This document shows positions 1-8,037 of a stretch of DNA of 64,000 bases, piece after piece. The notes below the pieces were generated by a model, which saw only the letters and a list, made by a program, of their open reading frames with translations, did not search any database and was not told the origin of the DNA. The stretch spans positions 1-64,000 of the forward strand of contig NZ_JAHEAG010000011.1 of assembly GCF_018596315.1 (NCBI RefSeq), in the 5' to 3' direction. A program made the translations under genes and the position numbers. The stretch comes from Bradyrhizobium sp. SRL28. Its GTDB lineage: Bacteria; Pseudomonadota; Alphaproteobacteria; Rhizobiales; Xanthobacteraceae. The number at the start of each line of letters is the position of its first letter. Positions within the stretch are counted from its first letter, which is position 1.

Positions 1-318
1 ACGGGTATCGACCGTCAAAGCCATGCGGGAACGGGCGACAAAGTAATCGGCAAAGCGGTTCTGCTGACCGAGATCGCCGCTCCAGGCCGGCGCGCCGTGG
101 GCGCCACCGTTGAAGGTGACGTCCGCGCGCAGATAACCGCCGATCTTGATGCAGGTGTCGGTGCCAGGGATGAAGAAGAAGCCGGCGCCGTAAAGCGAAC
201 AGATCCTCACATATTCGACTGCCTTGGCCTTGACCGGAAGGTCGGCGGCGGAGGCTGCGCCAACGATGCTGAAAGCGGCTGCAGCAACCGATCCCCTGAG
301 AATTAACTCTCGCATCAT
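1..318 (-). CDS. Alphaproteobacterial porin, 5' part only (cut by window edge)
   Basis: The minus strand from 318 reads 106 codons without a stop and runs off the window. The protein begins with a signal peptide (MMRELILRGSVAAAAFSIVG, cleavage likely after ASA) followed by ADLPVKAKAVEYV, CSLYGAGFFFIPGTDTCIK and IGGYLRADVTFNG. This is the typical N-terminus of the Porin_2 family of Rhizobiales outer-membrane porins: a conserved cysteine pair, FFYIPGTDTC-like motif and IGGYLR first strand. It would form a trimeric beta-barrel for passive diffusion of small solutes. Two adjacent ATG codons (316-318 and 313-315) follow a GGGGG tract that can act as ribosome binding site. The family is known; the rest of the barrel is outside the window. 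Confidence 0.9.
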   Translation of the reverse strand, partial: MMRELILRGSVAAAAFSIVGAASAADLPVKAKAVEYVRICSLYGAGFFFIPGTDTCIKIGGYLRADVTFNGGAHGAPAWSGDLGQQNRFADYFVARSRMALTVDTR

Positions 319-557
319 ACCCCCGAATCTAAAGGTCATGCAGAATGCAATCTCGTCGGACAACTTACAGTAATTTAAAGGGTTTTTGCTCGCCAGAGGG
401 CAGCTCGGGGCGATTTCTGGGAAATGTTGCAATTTGGACGCAGGGAGGTTGATTTCACTGCTCGATGAGAAGCCAAGCGCTTGCCGAAGGCGGTCGAACT
501 GCCCTAGCGCTAACCCGCCCTGTTGTCCTGAATGGCCGCTGCTGAAGAACTAGGGCA

Positions 558-836
558 ATGGCCGCCGATGTCTCAAAGGCGGTCAACGCCGGTCACTCCA
601 TGGAAGCCAACGCCATGGAAGCCAACGGCAATGATCCCTTTGTGATGGCGCTGCGCCGCATTGATATCGAAAACGGCCGCCTGCTGCAGGCGCAAATCCT
701 CTTCCTGAAGGGCCGGGAACTCGTCTCATTTCGCGACGCTGTAAGCGCAGCCCTTGAACGGCGTCACAACGAGATTGGCAAACTATGGGCTCAAGCGCTC
801 GAAGGCGTCGGCATTATCATTCGCCGCGCGGAATAG
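558..836 (+). CDS. Small hypothetical protein, 92 aa
   Basis: I do not recognise this protein. It starts at ATG 558 after AGGG four bases upstream and ends 10 bases before the FixK-type box that precedes the CoA-transferase genes. The N-terminal 25 residues are polar and repeat MEAN twice. Residues about 28-85 are amphipathic and predicted helical (MALRRIDIENGRLLQAQIL, then a segment rich in E, R and A). There is no signal peptide or membrane segment. It lies divergent from the porin and in line with atoDA, but the promoter box sits after it, so it is probably a separate transcript. Composition resembles the neighbours, which supports a real gene, but no domain supports a function. Confidence 0.5.
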   Translation: MAADVSKAVNAGHSMEANAMEANGNDPFVMALRRIDIENGRLLQAQILFLKGRELVSFRDAVSAALERRHNEIGKLWAQALEGVGIIIRRAE

Positions 837-845
837 CAGAAAGCC

Positions 846-859
846 TTGACACAGATCAA
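846..859. promoter_or_regulatory. FixK/FNR-type box TTGACACAGATCAA
   Basis: Perfect TTGA-N6-TCAA palindrome. Its centre is about 80 bases before the atoD start codon, which leaves room for a class II activator site near -40 and a short leader. B. japonicum FixK2 is known to bind TTG(A/C)-N6-(T/G)CAA. Confidence 0.75.
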
Positions 860-932
860 AGATGTGCCGACGGCCCTCGTCAACATCGCTGCCACTTCCG
901 CCCTTGAGCGCTTGTCGACCGGAGTTTCAATC

Positions 933-1580
933 ATGAGGGCCGTTTCCGTCGAAGAAGCCGTTGCGAAGATCCCGGCCGGCGCGAGCATCATGGTTGGCGG
1001 ATTCATGGGTGTCGGAACGCCGCAGCGCCTGCTTGACGAAATCGTCAGGCAGCAAAAGAGCCGTCTTTCGCTGATCAGCAACGACGCCGCGGTGCCTGGG
1101 AAAGGCGTTGGCAAGCTGTTCGATGCGACACTCGTCGCGCGCCTCACCGCAAGCCACATCGGCCTCAATCCGAAGGCGCAGCAGCAGATGCTGGCCAATC
1201 AAATCGCCGTCGATCTCATACCCCAGGGGACCTTCGTCGAACGCATTCGCGCGGGTGGTTGCGGTCTCGGAGGCGTGCTCACGCCAACCGGCGTCGGCAC
1301 CTCGGTGGCCGAAGGCAAGCGCCAGATCGAGGTAAACGGAACGACGTTTCTGCTCGAGACGGCACTGCGGGCGCAGTTTGCCCTGGTTCACGCCTTTCTG
1401 GCAGATTACCTCGGCAACCTCACCTACGCGCTGACCGCACGCAATTTCAACCCGGTCATGGCGATGGCGGCCGACACCGTGATCGTGACGGCGGAGCATA
1501 TCGTGCCCGTTGGCGTTATCGCACCCGATCACGTCATGACTCCGGCGCCGCTCGTCGACTACCTGATTACGAACGGGTGA
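933..1580 (+). CDS. atoD: 3-oxoacid/acetate CoA-transferase, subunit A
   Basis: 215 residues of the family I CoA-transferase alpha subunit. The pair transfers CoA between an acyl-CoA and a free carboxylic acid such as acetate or acetoacetate, in the cytoplasm. Seen here: the N-terminal glycine-rich GGFMGVGTPQRL motif, the GGCGLGGVLTPTGVGT segment and the NLTYALTARNFNPVMAMAA segment typical of AtoD/ScoA. A longer reading from TTG 846 is possible, but that codon is part of the FixK-type box. ATG 933 has GGAG nine bases upstream and starts where family members start, so I chose it. Subunit B follows after three bases, so the two are translated together. The substrate cannot be read from sequence. 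Confidence 0.92.
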   Translation: MRAVSVEEAVAKIPAGASIMVGGFMGVGTPQRLLDEIVRQQKSRLSLISNDAAVPGKGVGKLFDATLVARLTASHIGLNPKAQQQMLANQIAVDLIPQGTFVERIRAGGCGLGGVLTPTGVGTSVAEGKRQIEVNGTTFLLETALRAQFALVHAFLADYLGNLTYALTARNFNPVMAMAADTVIVTAEHIVPVGVIAPDHVMTPAPLVDYLITNG

Positions 1581-1583
1581 ACC

Positions 1584-2234
1584 ATGGATGGACAGACGAT
1601 CATCGCCCGGCGCGTCGCGCGGGAGCTTCATACCGGCGATCTCGTAAATCTGGGGATCGGCATTCCAACGCTGGTTGCCAACCACGTTCCACCGGAGCTC
1701 AAGGTTTTCTTCCAGTCGGAAAACGGATTGATCGGTACCGGACCGATGCCTGAGCAAGGGATGGCTCATCCGCTTCTGACGGACGCGGGTGGACGCCCGA
1801 TCAGCGCTCTGCCAGGTGCCTGCACTTTCGACAGCGCAATGTCCTTTGGATTGATCCGCGGCGGCCATGTCGATGTGACGGTCCTCGGCGGCCTGCAGGT
1901 CGATGCGCACGGGCATCTCGCCAACTGGATGATCCCCGGCAAGATGGTGCCGGGAATGGGCGGAGCGATGGATCTCGTCAGCGGCGCCAAGCGGGTTATC
2001 GTCGCGATGCAGCACGCCGCTAAAGGCAAATCGAAGATCGTCGCCAAATGTACCTTGCCGCTAACGTCGACAAGGCCAGTAAGTTTGGTCGTGACGGACA
2101 TGGCCGTCATTGCTTTCCCGGAGGGTAAAGCGACCCTGCTGGAAACCGCGCCAGGTGTCAGCATCGCCGAGGTCGTGGCCGTAACGGGAGCCGAACTCGC
2201 CATTCCCGAGACCGTCCCCGAAATGAAGATCTAA
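1584..2234 (+). CDS. atoA: 3-oxoacid/acetate CoA-transferase, subunit B
   Basis: 216 residues, the catalytic beta subunit partner of the preceding gene. The active-site signature of family I CoA-transferases is present as FQSENG, with E46 as the expected nucleophile that forms the enzyme-CoA thioester. LGIGIPTL near residues 23-30 and the glycine-rich GGLQVDAHGHLANW region are also typical. The start codon lies three bases after the stop of subunit A, with GGGTGA overlapping that stop as ribosome binding site. Full length. In this context the enzyme probably activates or releases acids made under low oxygen; that is inference from the box upstream and the neighbouring acetate kinase operon. 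Confidence 0.92.
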   Translation: MDGQTIIARRVARELHTGDLVNLGIGIPTLVANHVPPELKVFFQSENGLIGTGPMPEQGMAHPLLTDAGGRPISALPGACTFDSAMSFGLIRGGHVDVTVLGGLQVDAHGHLANWMIPGKMVPGMGGAMDLVSGAKRVIVAMQHAAKGKSKIVAKCTLPLTSTRPVSLVVTDMAVIAFPEGKATLLETAPGVSIAEVVAVTGAELAIPETVPEMKI

Positions 2235-2247
2235 CCAGGTAACGAGC

Positions 2248-2706
2248 ATGCGGATACTCAGCGATTTCAGCGAGATCAAATCCGCCCTCGGCACCGAGAT
2301 TGGCGTGAGCGACTGGATCGAAGTCTCGCAGGAACGAATCAACCAGTTCGCGGAAGCGACCTGCGACGAGCAGTGGATTCATGTCGACCAGGAGCGCGCG
2401 AAGAAAGAATTGCCAGGTGGCACCACCATCGCCCACGGACTGTTGTCGCTTGCGCTCGCACCGCTCTTCATTCGATCGGTGATGGGCCTGAAGGGCCTGC
2501 GCAATACCCTCAATTACGGGGCGGACAGGATACGCTATCTGGCGCCGGTGCCGGCGGGTTCAAGGCTGCGCGGCCGCGTTACGGTTGCGGAAGCGGAGGA
2601 CGTGCCGCCAGACGGCTTGCGCGTGAACTATCATCTCGTGATCGAGATCGAGGGCGGCAAGCGCCCCGCCTGCGTCGCCGAGTTGATCGCCCTGCACTAT
2701 CGCTAG
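2248..2706 (+). CDS. MaoC-family enoyl-CoA hydratase (R-specific type)
   Basis: 152 residues with a single hot-dog fold. The hydratase 2 motif is visible: QWIHVDQERAKKE followed by GGTTIAHGLLSLAL, which carries the Asp/His pair that adds water to trans-2-enoyl-CoA to give (R)-3-hydroxyacyl-CoA. Length and motif match PhaJ-like hydratases that feed polyhydroxyalkanoate synthesis or work in reverse in acyl-CoA reduction. It starts 13 bases after atoA with an AGGTAACGAG ribosome binding site, so atoD-atoA-maoC is one operon. It converges on the fabI operon with only 18 bases between stops. Specificity for chain length is not visible. Confidence 0.85.
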   Translation: MRILSDFSEIKSALGTEIGVSDWIEVSQERINQFAEATCDEQWIHVDQERAKKELPGGTTIAHGLLSLALAPLFIRSVMGLKGLRNTLNYGADRIRYLAPVPAGSRLRGRVTVAEAEDVPPDGLRVNYHLVIEIEGGKRPACVAELIALHYR

Positions 2707-2724
2707 ATAGCGCGCCGATCGCGA

Positions 2725-3513
2725 TCAATCGATGATGTGATAGCCACCATCGATATAGAGGACGCCACCCGTGATGAGCTTGGCGCCGTCGAGCGCCAGA
2801 AATGCGGTGGCGTTGCCGACGTCGTCAATGCTGACGAGGCTGCGCGACGGGGCCTTCGACTGCGCCTTGTCCATCAGTTCGTCGAATTCGGGGATTCCCG
2901 ACGCTGCGCGCGTGGCGAGCGGCCCGGGCGAGATCGCGTGAACGCGGATACCCTTCGGGCCCAGTTCCGCGGCCACGTAGCGAACGGCTGCTTCAAGCGC
3001 CGCCTTCGCCACGCCCATCACATTGTAATTCTCCACCACCATCTGGCTGCCGTAATAGGTCATGGTGAACATGGTTCCACCATTCTTCATCAGCGGTTCG
3101 GCCAGGTGGGCCATTCGCATGAACGACCAGCACGAGACGTCCATCGTCTTGAGGAAGCCGTCGCGGCCGACGTCCACTACGCGGCCATGGAGCGCCTCCT
3201 TCGGGGAGAAGGCGATCGAGTGCAGCAGGAAATCGAGCTGCCCCCATTCCTTCCGGATCCGTTCGAACACCTGCTCGGTCTGGCCCTCGACCATGACATC
3301 CATTGGCATGAAGAGCGACGCCTCCAATGCCTTTGCGAGCGGCTCGACGTGCTTTTTGGCGCGGTCGTTCAGATAGGTGACGGCAAGGTCAGCCCCCAGC
3401 GCACGAAAGGCCTTGGCGCATCCCCATGCGATCGACTGGTCGTTGGCGATGCCGACGATCAGGCCCTTCTTGCCCTTCAGCGCGACCTTGCTATCCGGGA
3501 ATACGGGAATCAT
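2725..3513 (-). CDS. fabI: Enoyl-[acyl-carrier-protein] reductase, FabI-like
   Basis: 262 residues, an SDR-fold NADH-dependent enoyl reductase. Seen: the FabI-type nucleotide motif [16 protein letters not shown] near the N-terminus, the divergent YNVMGVAK catalytic tyrosine/lysine (Y-x6-K), and [15 protein letters not shown] downstream. It reduces enoyl-ACP or enoyl-CoA to the saturated thioester. It is the last gene of a four-gene minus-strand operon and overlaps the acetate kinase gene by four bases (ATGA). FabI paralogues next to acetate kinase and phosphate acyltransferase genes occur in many proteobacteria. Here it may serve as a redox sink in anaerobic acyl-CoA metabolism rather than as the housekeeping fatty-acid enzyme; that is inference. 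Confidence 0.88.
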   Translation of the reverse strand: MIPVFPDSKVALKGKKGLIVGIANDQSIAWGCAKAFRALGADLAVTYLNDRAKKHVEPLAKALEASLFMPMDVMVEGQTEQVFERIRKEWGQLDFLLHSIAFSPKEALHGRVVDVGRDGFLKTMDVSCWSFMRMAHLAEPLMKNGGTMFTMTYYGSQMVVENYNVMGVAKAALEAAVRYVAAELGPKGIRVHAISPGPLATRAASGIPEFDELMDKAQSKAPSRSLVSIDDVGNATAFLALDGAKLITGGVLYIDGGYHIID

Positions 3514-4733
3514 GACACCCTCTCATGTCTGGCGCTGGACGATGGCGTGTTCAACAGCAACGACAATGTGTGCTGCGCGATCATCAGTTCCTCGTCGGTC
3601 GGTATGACGTAGACCGGAATACGGCTGTCGGAACGGGATATCAGGCGCGCATGGCGGGAATTTTCGGCTTCGTCGAGCGTCACGCCGAGCCACCGGAGTT
3701 GTTCGGTGATCCGCGCCCGGATACGTACCGAGTTTTCTCCAATACCGGCTGTAAAGACGAAAGCGTCCAGCCCTTGCAGCGCGGCTGCAAGCATGCCGGC
3801 GTTGAGGCCGATCCGATAGACGAAATACTCGACCGCCAGTTTCGCCTTTGGATCCTCGCTTGCCTCCAGCTCACGCATATCGTTGCTGATGCCCGAGAGG
3901 CCCTTCAATCCGCAATCGCGATAGAGGAAGCTCTGTGCGTTGGACGGCGACATTCCCTTTTCGGAGAGCAGATAGAGCACGACACCAGGGTCGATTTGTC
4001 CCGGGCGCGTTCCCATGGGTAGCCCGTCGAGTGCGGTGAAGCCCATGGTGCTCTCGATGCTGCGCCCTCCCTTTAGCGCGCACATGGAGGCGCCACTTCC
4101 GAGATGCGCTACGATGACCCGCCCCTTTGCGATTTCGGGTGCGACCTGCGGCAAGGTTTTCGCGACAAATTCATATGAGAGACCGTGGAATCCGTAACGC
4201 CGCACGCCCTCGGCATGGAGCTGGTGCGGGATTGCATAGTAGTCAGCGACCGCGGCATGCGTGCGGTGAAACGCGGTGTCGAAACATGCCACCTGCGGAA
4301 GCGCTGGAAAATTGGCCAGAAGCGAACGGATTGGGGCCAGGTTATGCGGCTGGTGAAGCGGGGCCAGCGCAACGAATCGCTCCAACCGGGCTACGACGCC
4401 GTGGTCGATCAGCACCGGCTGATCATAGTCCGGACCTCCATGAACGACGCGATGACCGACGGCCACTGGGCTGATGCGAACTTCGTCCCGCAGCCATCCG
4501 CCTGCAATGCCCATCGCGGCCGGAACATCGGGAACCGCTTCGATCGGATAGGCGCGGTCGGCCAGTGGACCGCTGTCCGTACCGCTTGCCCGCAGGCGAG
4601 GACGACTGCCAATGCCATCCATTTGGCCCTTGATCAGCCGCCGTAGCTTCCCTTCTCTCTCGACTGAAAAGATCTGGAACTTGACGCTCGAGGAGCCGGC
4701 ATTGACGACGAGGATCGTATCCATGGCAATCAC
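3510..4733 (-). CDS. ackA: Acetate/propionate kinase
   Basis: 407 residues. Acetokinase motifs are intact: [11 protein letters not shown] at the N-terminus, GHRVVHGG, the DTAFH segment, [10 protein letters not shown] and a late GIGENS. It interconverts acyl phosphate + ADP with the carboxylate + ATP, giving substrate-level ATP. The longest start is GTG 4733, which overlaps the stop of the phosphate acyltransferase gene as GTGA; ATG 4724 is an equally good family-type start. The stop overlaps the fabI start by four bases. The tight overlaps on both sides indicate translational coupling within the DUF3141-pta-ackA-fabI operon, which has a FixK-type box at its head. Confidence 0.93.
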   Translation of the reverse strand: MIAMDTILVVNAGSSSVKFQIFSVEREGKLRRLIKGQMDGIGSRPRLRASGTDSGPLADRAYPIEAVPDVPAAMGIAGGWLRDEVRISPVAVGHRVVHGGPDYDQPVLIDHGVVARLERFVALAPLHQPHNLAPIRSLLANFPALPQVACFDTAFHRTHAAVADYYAIPHQLHAEGVRRYGFHGLSYEFVAKTLPQVAPEIAKGRVIVAHLGSGASMCALKGGRSIESTMGFTALDGLPMGTRPGQIDPGVVLYLLSEKGMSPSNAQSFLYRDCGLKGLSGISNDMRELEASEDPKAKLAVEYFVYRIGLNAGMLAAALQGLDAFVFTAGIGENSVRIRARITEQLRWLGVTLDEAENSRHARLISRSDSRIPVYVIPTDEELMIAQHTLSLLLNTPSSSARHERVS

Positions 4734-5701
4734 GCTGCAACATTTGGGGCAAGCTGGCGCCGCGCATTTGCATAGAGAGCCGCAACCGCGCAGGAAGCCA
4801 TCCGCGCGCGTGCGGTGTCCGCACGCGACGTCAGAACGACGGGCACCCGGGCGCCGAGCACGATGCCGGCACTATCCGCCTTGGCGAAGTAGGCCAGATT
4901 CTTCGCCAGCATGTTGCCGGCTTCGAGGTCGGGAACGAGCAATATCTGTGCCCGACCGGCAACCTCGGATTTGATTCCCTTGATCCGTGCGGCCTCCACA
5001 TCGATCGCATTGTCGAAGGCAAGTGGTCCGTCGAGCACGCCCCCAGTGATCTGCCCGCGATCTGCCATCTTGCAGAGCGCCGCCGCCTCGATCGTGGATG
5101 GTATCTTGGAGGTAACGGTTTCGACCGCCGACAGGATCGCCACACGCGGTGATTTACCGAAGCCGGCTTGCGTATAGAGATCAATCGCGTTCTGGATGAT
5201 GTCCCGTTTGGTATCGAGATCGGGAAAGATGTTGATGGCCGCGTCCGTTACAATGAGGGTCTCGGCATACGCCGGCACATCCATCACGAACACATGGCTG
5301 ATCCGCCGCTCAGTCCGCAGGCCGCCCACCTTCGCCGTGATGCTGCGCATCAGTTCGTCGGTGTGCAGGCTACCCTTCATCAGCATCTCGCCCTTGGCGG
5401 CATGGATGAGCTCGACGCCCTTTGCAGCCGCGGCCTCGCTGTGCGGGGCATCGACGATCTCGTAGCCGGAAATATCGAGGCCGTATTTGCTGGCCGTATC
5501 CCTGATTTTTCTTTCGGGACCAACCAACAATGGCCGAATAATGCCCGCCGCCGCGCTGTCGACGACACCGCGTAGCGAGGTTTCATCACAGGGATGCACG
5601 ACAATGGTCGGCGTCGGCGGCACTGCTTTGGCCGCGGCGATCAGACGGTCATACTTGCTGGGAGAGTGCGCTTTTCCTGAATCGGCGGGCATGGCTTTCA
5701 T
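4730..5701 (-). CDS. pta: Phosphate acetyl/butyryltransferase
   Basis: 323 residues of the Pta/Ptb type without the long N-terminal domain of E. coli Pta. It converts acyl-CoA + Pi to acyl phosphate + CoA, feeding the kinase encoded next. Seen: [16 protein letters not shown], the [16 protein letters not shown] segment and [16 protein letters not shown], followed by [16 protein letters not shown]. All are characteristic of the PTA_PTB family. The start ATG 5701 has GGAG seven bases upstream. It lies 29 bases after the DUF3141 gene and overlaps ackA. The preferred acyl group (acetyl, propionyl or butyryl) cannot be told; the CoA-transferase and hydratase nearby make C4 acids possible. Confidence 0.92.
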   Translation of the reverse strand: MKAMPADSGKAHSPSKYDRLIAAAKAVPPTPTIVVHPCDETSLRGVVDSAAAGIIRPLLVGPERKIRDTASKYGLDISGYEIVDAPHSEAAAAKGVELIHAAKGEMLMKGSLHTDELMRSITAKVGGLRTERRISHVFVMDVPAYAETLIVTDAAINIFPDLDTKRDIIQNAIDLYTQAGFGKSPRVAILSAVETVTSKIPSTIEAAALCKMADRGQITGGVLDGPLAFDNAIDVEAARIKGIKSEVAGRAQILLVPDLEAGNMLAKNLAYFAKADSAGIVLGARVPVVLTSRADTARARMASCAVAALYANARRQLAPNVAA

Positions 5702-5730
5702 GATGTCGCTCCGGATCTTGCCAATTAACG

Positions 5731-7959
5731 CTACGATGCCTTCGCCTTCGGATCGAAGGGGGCGACCTTCGAAGCCTTATCCGAAAATTCGCCCGCATCG
5801 ACGCCGAACAGCTCGGCAACACGCTTCAGACGCCTGGCGACCTCACCCGATATTGCCGCACTGGCGGACAGCACATCGCGAATCGCCGCGAAAGCCGCGT
5901 TGCGTGCCTTTGCATTGTCGGGCAACAGCTTCGGTATCGCGGCCAGCGCTCCCTCTTGATCCAGCAGAAGCATGAAGAACTGCTCGCGAACCAGCATCTT
6001 GAACTCTGCCAGCGTCAGCCGCGCACCGGCGTCGCTACGGCGAACATTGCGCAGCGCTTCAAGGCTCCGCTCGTCCACCATCCCTCTCGCCGACCCGACA
6101 TACAGAAGGCCGCGAATGGCCGCTTCGCGAAGGCCGCCTTCGCTGATTTTGGATTTCAGCTCCGCGATCCGCCTCTGGAGCATTTCACGGTGTGCAGCAG
6201 ACATCTCCTGCCGGCGCGATGGGCTAGATTGCGGATCGATTCCGACAGCCGCCTGCAACGCCGGCGAGCCGTAAACCGCAAGGAAGGTCGCCTCGCTGAG
6301 CGCCTCCTGCGAATCCCGCCAACTGTCCAACGCATTGACGATTTGCTTGGAGACCTGCTCCTGAAAGGCAATGAAAGGATTATCTTCCGACACCTGCTTG
6401 CGATCTTCGCTCGCCCGCTCCGCCAGCGACTTGACCATGGACATCAACGGATTCCGGCTGCTGAAGGCTTCATACTGAAGCCGCAACGGATGCAGATTTC
6501 GCATCGTCTCCGCCATCTGAGGCTTCACCATGCCCTTGATCCAGGGCTGGACGAATTTTTGGTAGGCGGCGAGATTGATTTCCGACACGCGCTTGGCGGC
6601 GGCAAACCGCCGCTCATCCTCGGGTGAATTGCCGCCCATGGCACGGATGTCGTCAAGCGTCCGCGCCTCGCAGCGCATGACCCACTGGCCGACGGCGAGG
6701 TCGGCATTCGCGGTATCAGTGCCCTTGGCCTCGAACGTTGCTTCGTAGAGACCAGGCGGCAGAACATCGATCAGATCGATATTGCTGGAAAATTCCGCAT
6801 GTTCCTTCTTGGCGATGCCACCGGAAACGAAAATGCCGAGATGGCCGACGCTCTCATGAACCGTGTAGACGATCGTCTGACCGTAGGCCCTGATTTCGTC
6901 GACGTCGGCATAGAGATCGAGGATCCAGTCCAACGCCTGTTGCGGCGGGGTAATATTGTCCCCCTTGGAGCAGAACACCACGATCGGTGACCTGATATTG
7001 CGCAAATCGACCGGCTGACCGTCAGACATCTTGATCCGGCCGGCGGCAAGATTGTTGCCGACGAAAAGTTCATCGACGATGAACTGGATTTCCTCGGCAT
7101 TCAGATTGACATGCCCGCCCCACCAGCGTTCGAATTCGAGGTATCGGTCGGCCTCGGTATCGACCTTTGAATAGACGTTGTACTGCTTGGTCCACAGCGT
7201 ATTGGAAGGATTCTGGCCCTCGAAGTTTTGCACGAGCCAGGCGCCATCGAATTTGCCGCCTCCGAGATCGCTCGTCAGCGCGGTTAGCCAGCTGCCTCCC
7301 AGCAGGCCACCGGAATAGCGCATCGGGTATTTGCCATGCACACCCGCCCAGTAGGCAAGCGGGGCGCCTGCGATGATGATAGGTCCGAACAGTTCCGGCC
7401 GCAGCGACGCCAGGATCATGACGGCCCAGCCGGCCTGGCAATTTCCGATGACACACGGCTTGCCGTCGGCTTTGGGATGGAGGCTGATGACTTTCTCGAT
7501 GAACACGGCTTCGGCGCGCGCGATCCGCTCGATTGTTTGTCCAGGCATCGGCTCGGGCAGGAAGCCGATGAAATAGCAGGGATGCCCTGCTTTCATCGCA
7601 ACGCCGATTTCGCTGTCCGCCTTGAATCCCCCGATTCCCGGACCATGCCCGGCACGAGGATCGACCACGATGAACGGCCGCCGGTCGAGATCAATTTCGA
7701 CGTCTTTGGGCGGAATGATGCGCACCAGCGCATAATTCACCGGTTCATCCAGCTTGCGGCCGTCGATGATCAGTTCAGCGGCATATTGCAGGACATGCGG
7801 CGCCGTTTGCGCGATGTGTTCCCGATACTGATCGCCGCGTTGACGCAAGACATCCAGGAACAGGACGCTGCGTTGACCCGCATCCATCATGTACTCTACG
7901 GCCGAAGCGGCAAGCCCTGACATGGGACCGCCCGGCAACATTGCTTTGTCCATCGACAT
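5731..7959 (-). CDS. DUF3141 protein, PhaC-like alpha/beta-hydrolase
   Basis: 742 residues. The first ~400 form an alpha/beta-hydrolase domain that resembles polyhydroxyalkanoate synthase: a nucleophile elbow GNCQAGW with cysteine in the lipase-box position, an aspartate in CSKGDNITPP and a histidine in ESVGHLGIFVSGG. These make a Cys-Asp-His triad like that of PhaC. The C-terminal ~350 residues are mostly helical and specific to DUF3141. A longer reading starts at TTG 8007, but ATG 7959 has AGAGGT eight bases upstream and lies below the FixK-type box, so I prefer it. It leads the operon with pta, ackA and fabI. The family has no settled biochemical role that I know of; a PHA-synthase- or depolymerase-like role is inference. 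Confidence 0.85.
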   Translation of the reverse strand: MSMDKAMLPGGPMSGLAASAVEYMMDAGQRSVLFLDVLRQRGDQYREHIAQTAPHVLQYAAELIIDGRKLDEPVNYALVRIIPPKDVEIDLDRRPFIVVDPRAGHGPGIGGFKADSEIGVAMKAGHPCYFIGFLPEPMPGQTIERIARAEAVFIEKVISLHPKADGKPCVIGNCQAGWAVMILASLRPELFGPIIIAGAPLAYWAGVHGKYPMRYSGGLLGGSWLTALTSDLGGGKFDGAWLVQNFEGQNPSNTLWTKQYNVYSKVDTEADRYLEFERWWGGHVNLNAEEIQFIVDELFVGNNLAAGRIKMSDGQPVDLRNIRSPIVVFCSKGDNITPPQQALDWILDLYADVDEIRAYGQTIVYTVHESVGHLGIFVSGGIAKKEHAEFSSNIDLIDVLPPGLYEATFEAKGTDTANADLAVGQWVMRCEARTLDDIRAMGGNSPEDERRFAAAKRVSEINLAAYQKFVQPWIKGMVKPQMAETMRNLHPLRLQYEAFSSRNPLMSMVKSLAERASEDRKQVSEDNPFIAFQEQVSKQIVNALDSWRDSQEALSEATFLAVYGSPALQAAVGIDPQSSPSRRQEMSAAHREMLQRRIAELKSKISEGGLREAAIRGLLYVGSARGMVDERSLEALRNVRRSDAGARLTLAEFKMLVREQFFMLLLDQEGALAAIPKLLPDNAKARNAAFAAIRDVLSASAAISGEVARRLKRVAELFGVDAGEFSDKASKVAPFDPKAKAS

Positions 7960-8013
7960 GTCTTTGACCTCTCTGTCGCGAATTTCATTCAAGGAGCTCC
8001 GCGGCAAGGAACG

Positions 8014-8027
8014 TTGATTTAGGTCAA
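8014..8027. promoter_or_regulatory. FixK/FNR-type box TTGATTTAGGTCAA
   Basis: Perfect TTGA-N6-TCAA palindrome, centre about 61 bases upstream of the DUF3141 start codon at 7959. It would control DUF3141-pta-ackA-fabI. The AI-2E gene ends only 11 bases away and is transcribed in the same direction toward it. Confidence 0.78.
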
Positions 8028-8037
8028 GGTTCGACAG

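Noticed and set aside
927-2015. Long minus-strand frame (362 codons) opposite the CoA-transferase genes
   Set aside because: Antisense to two clear enzyme genes, rich in R/H/D, no domain; a GC-driven shadow frame.
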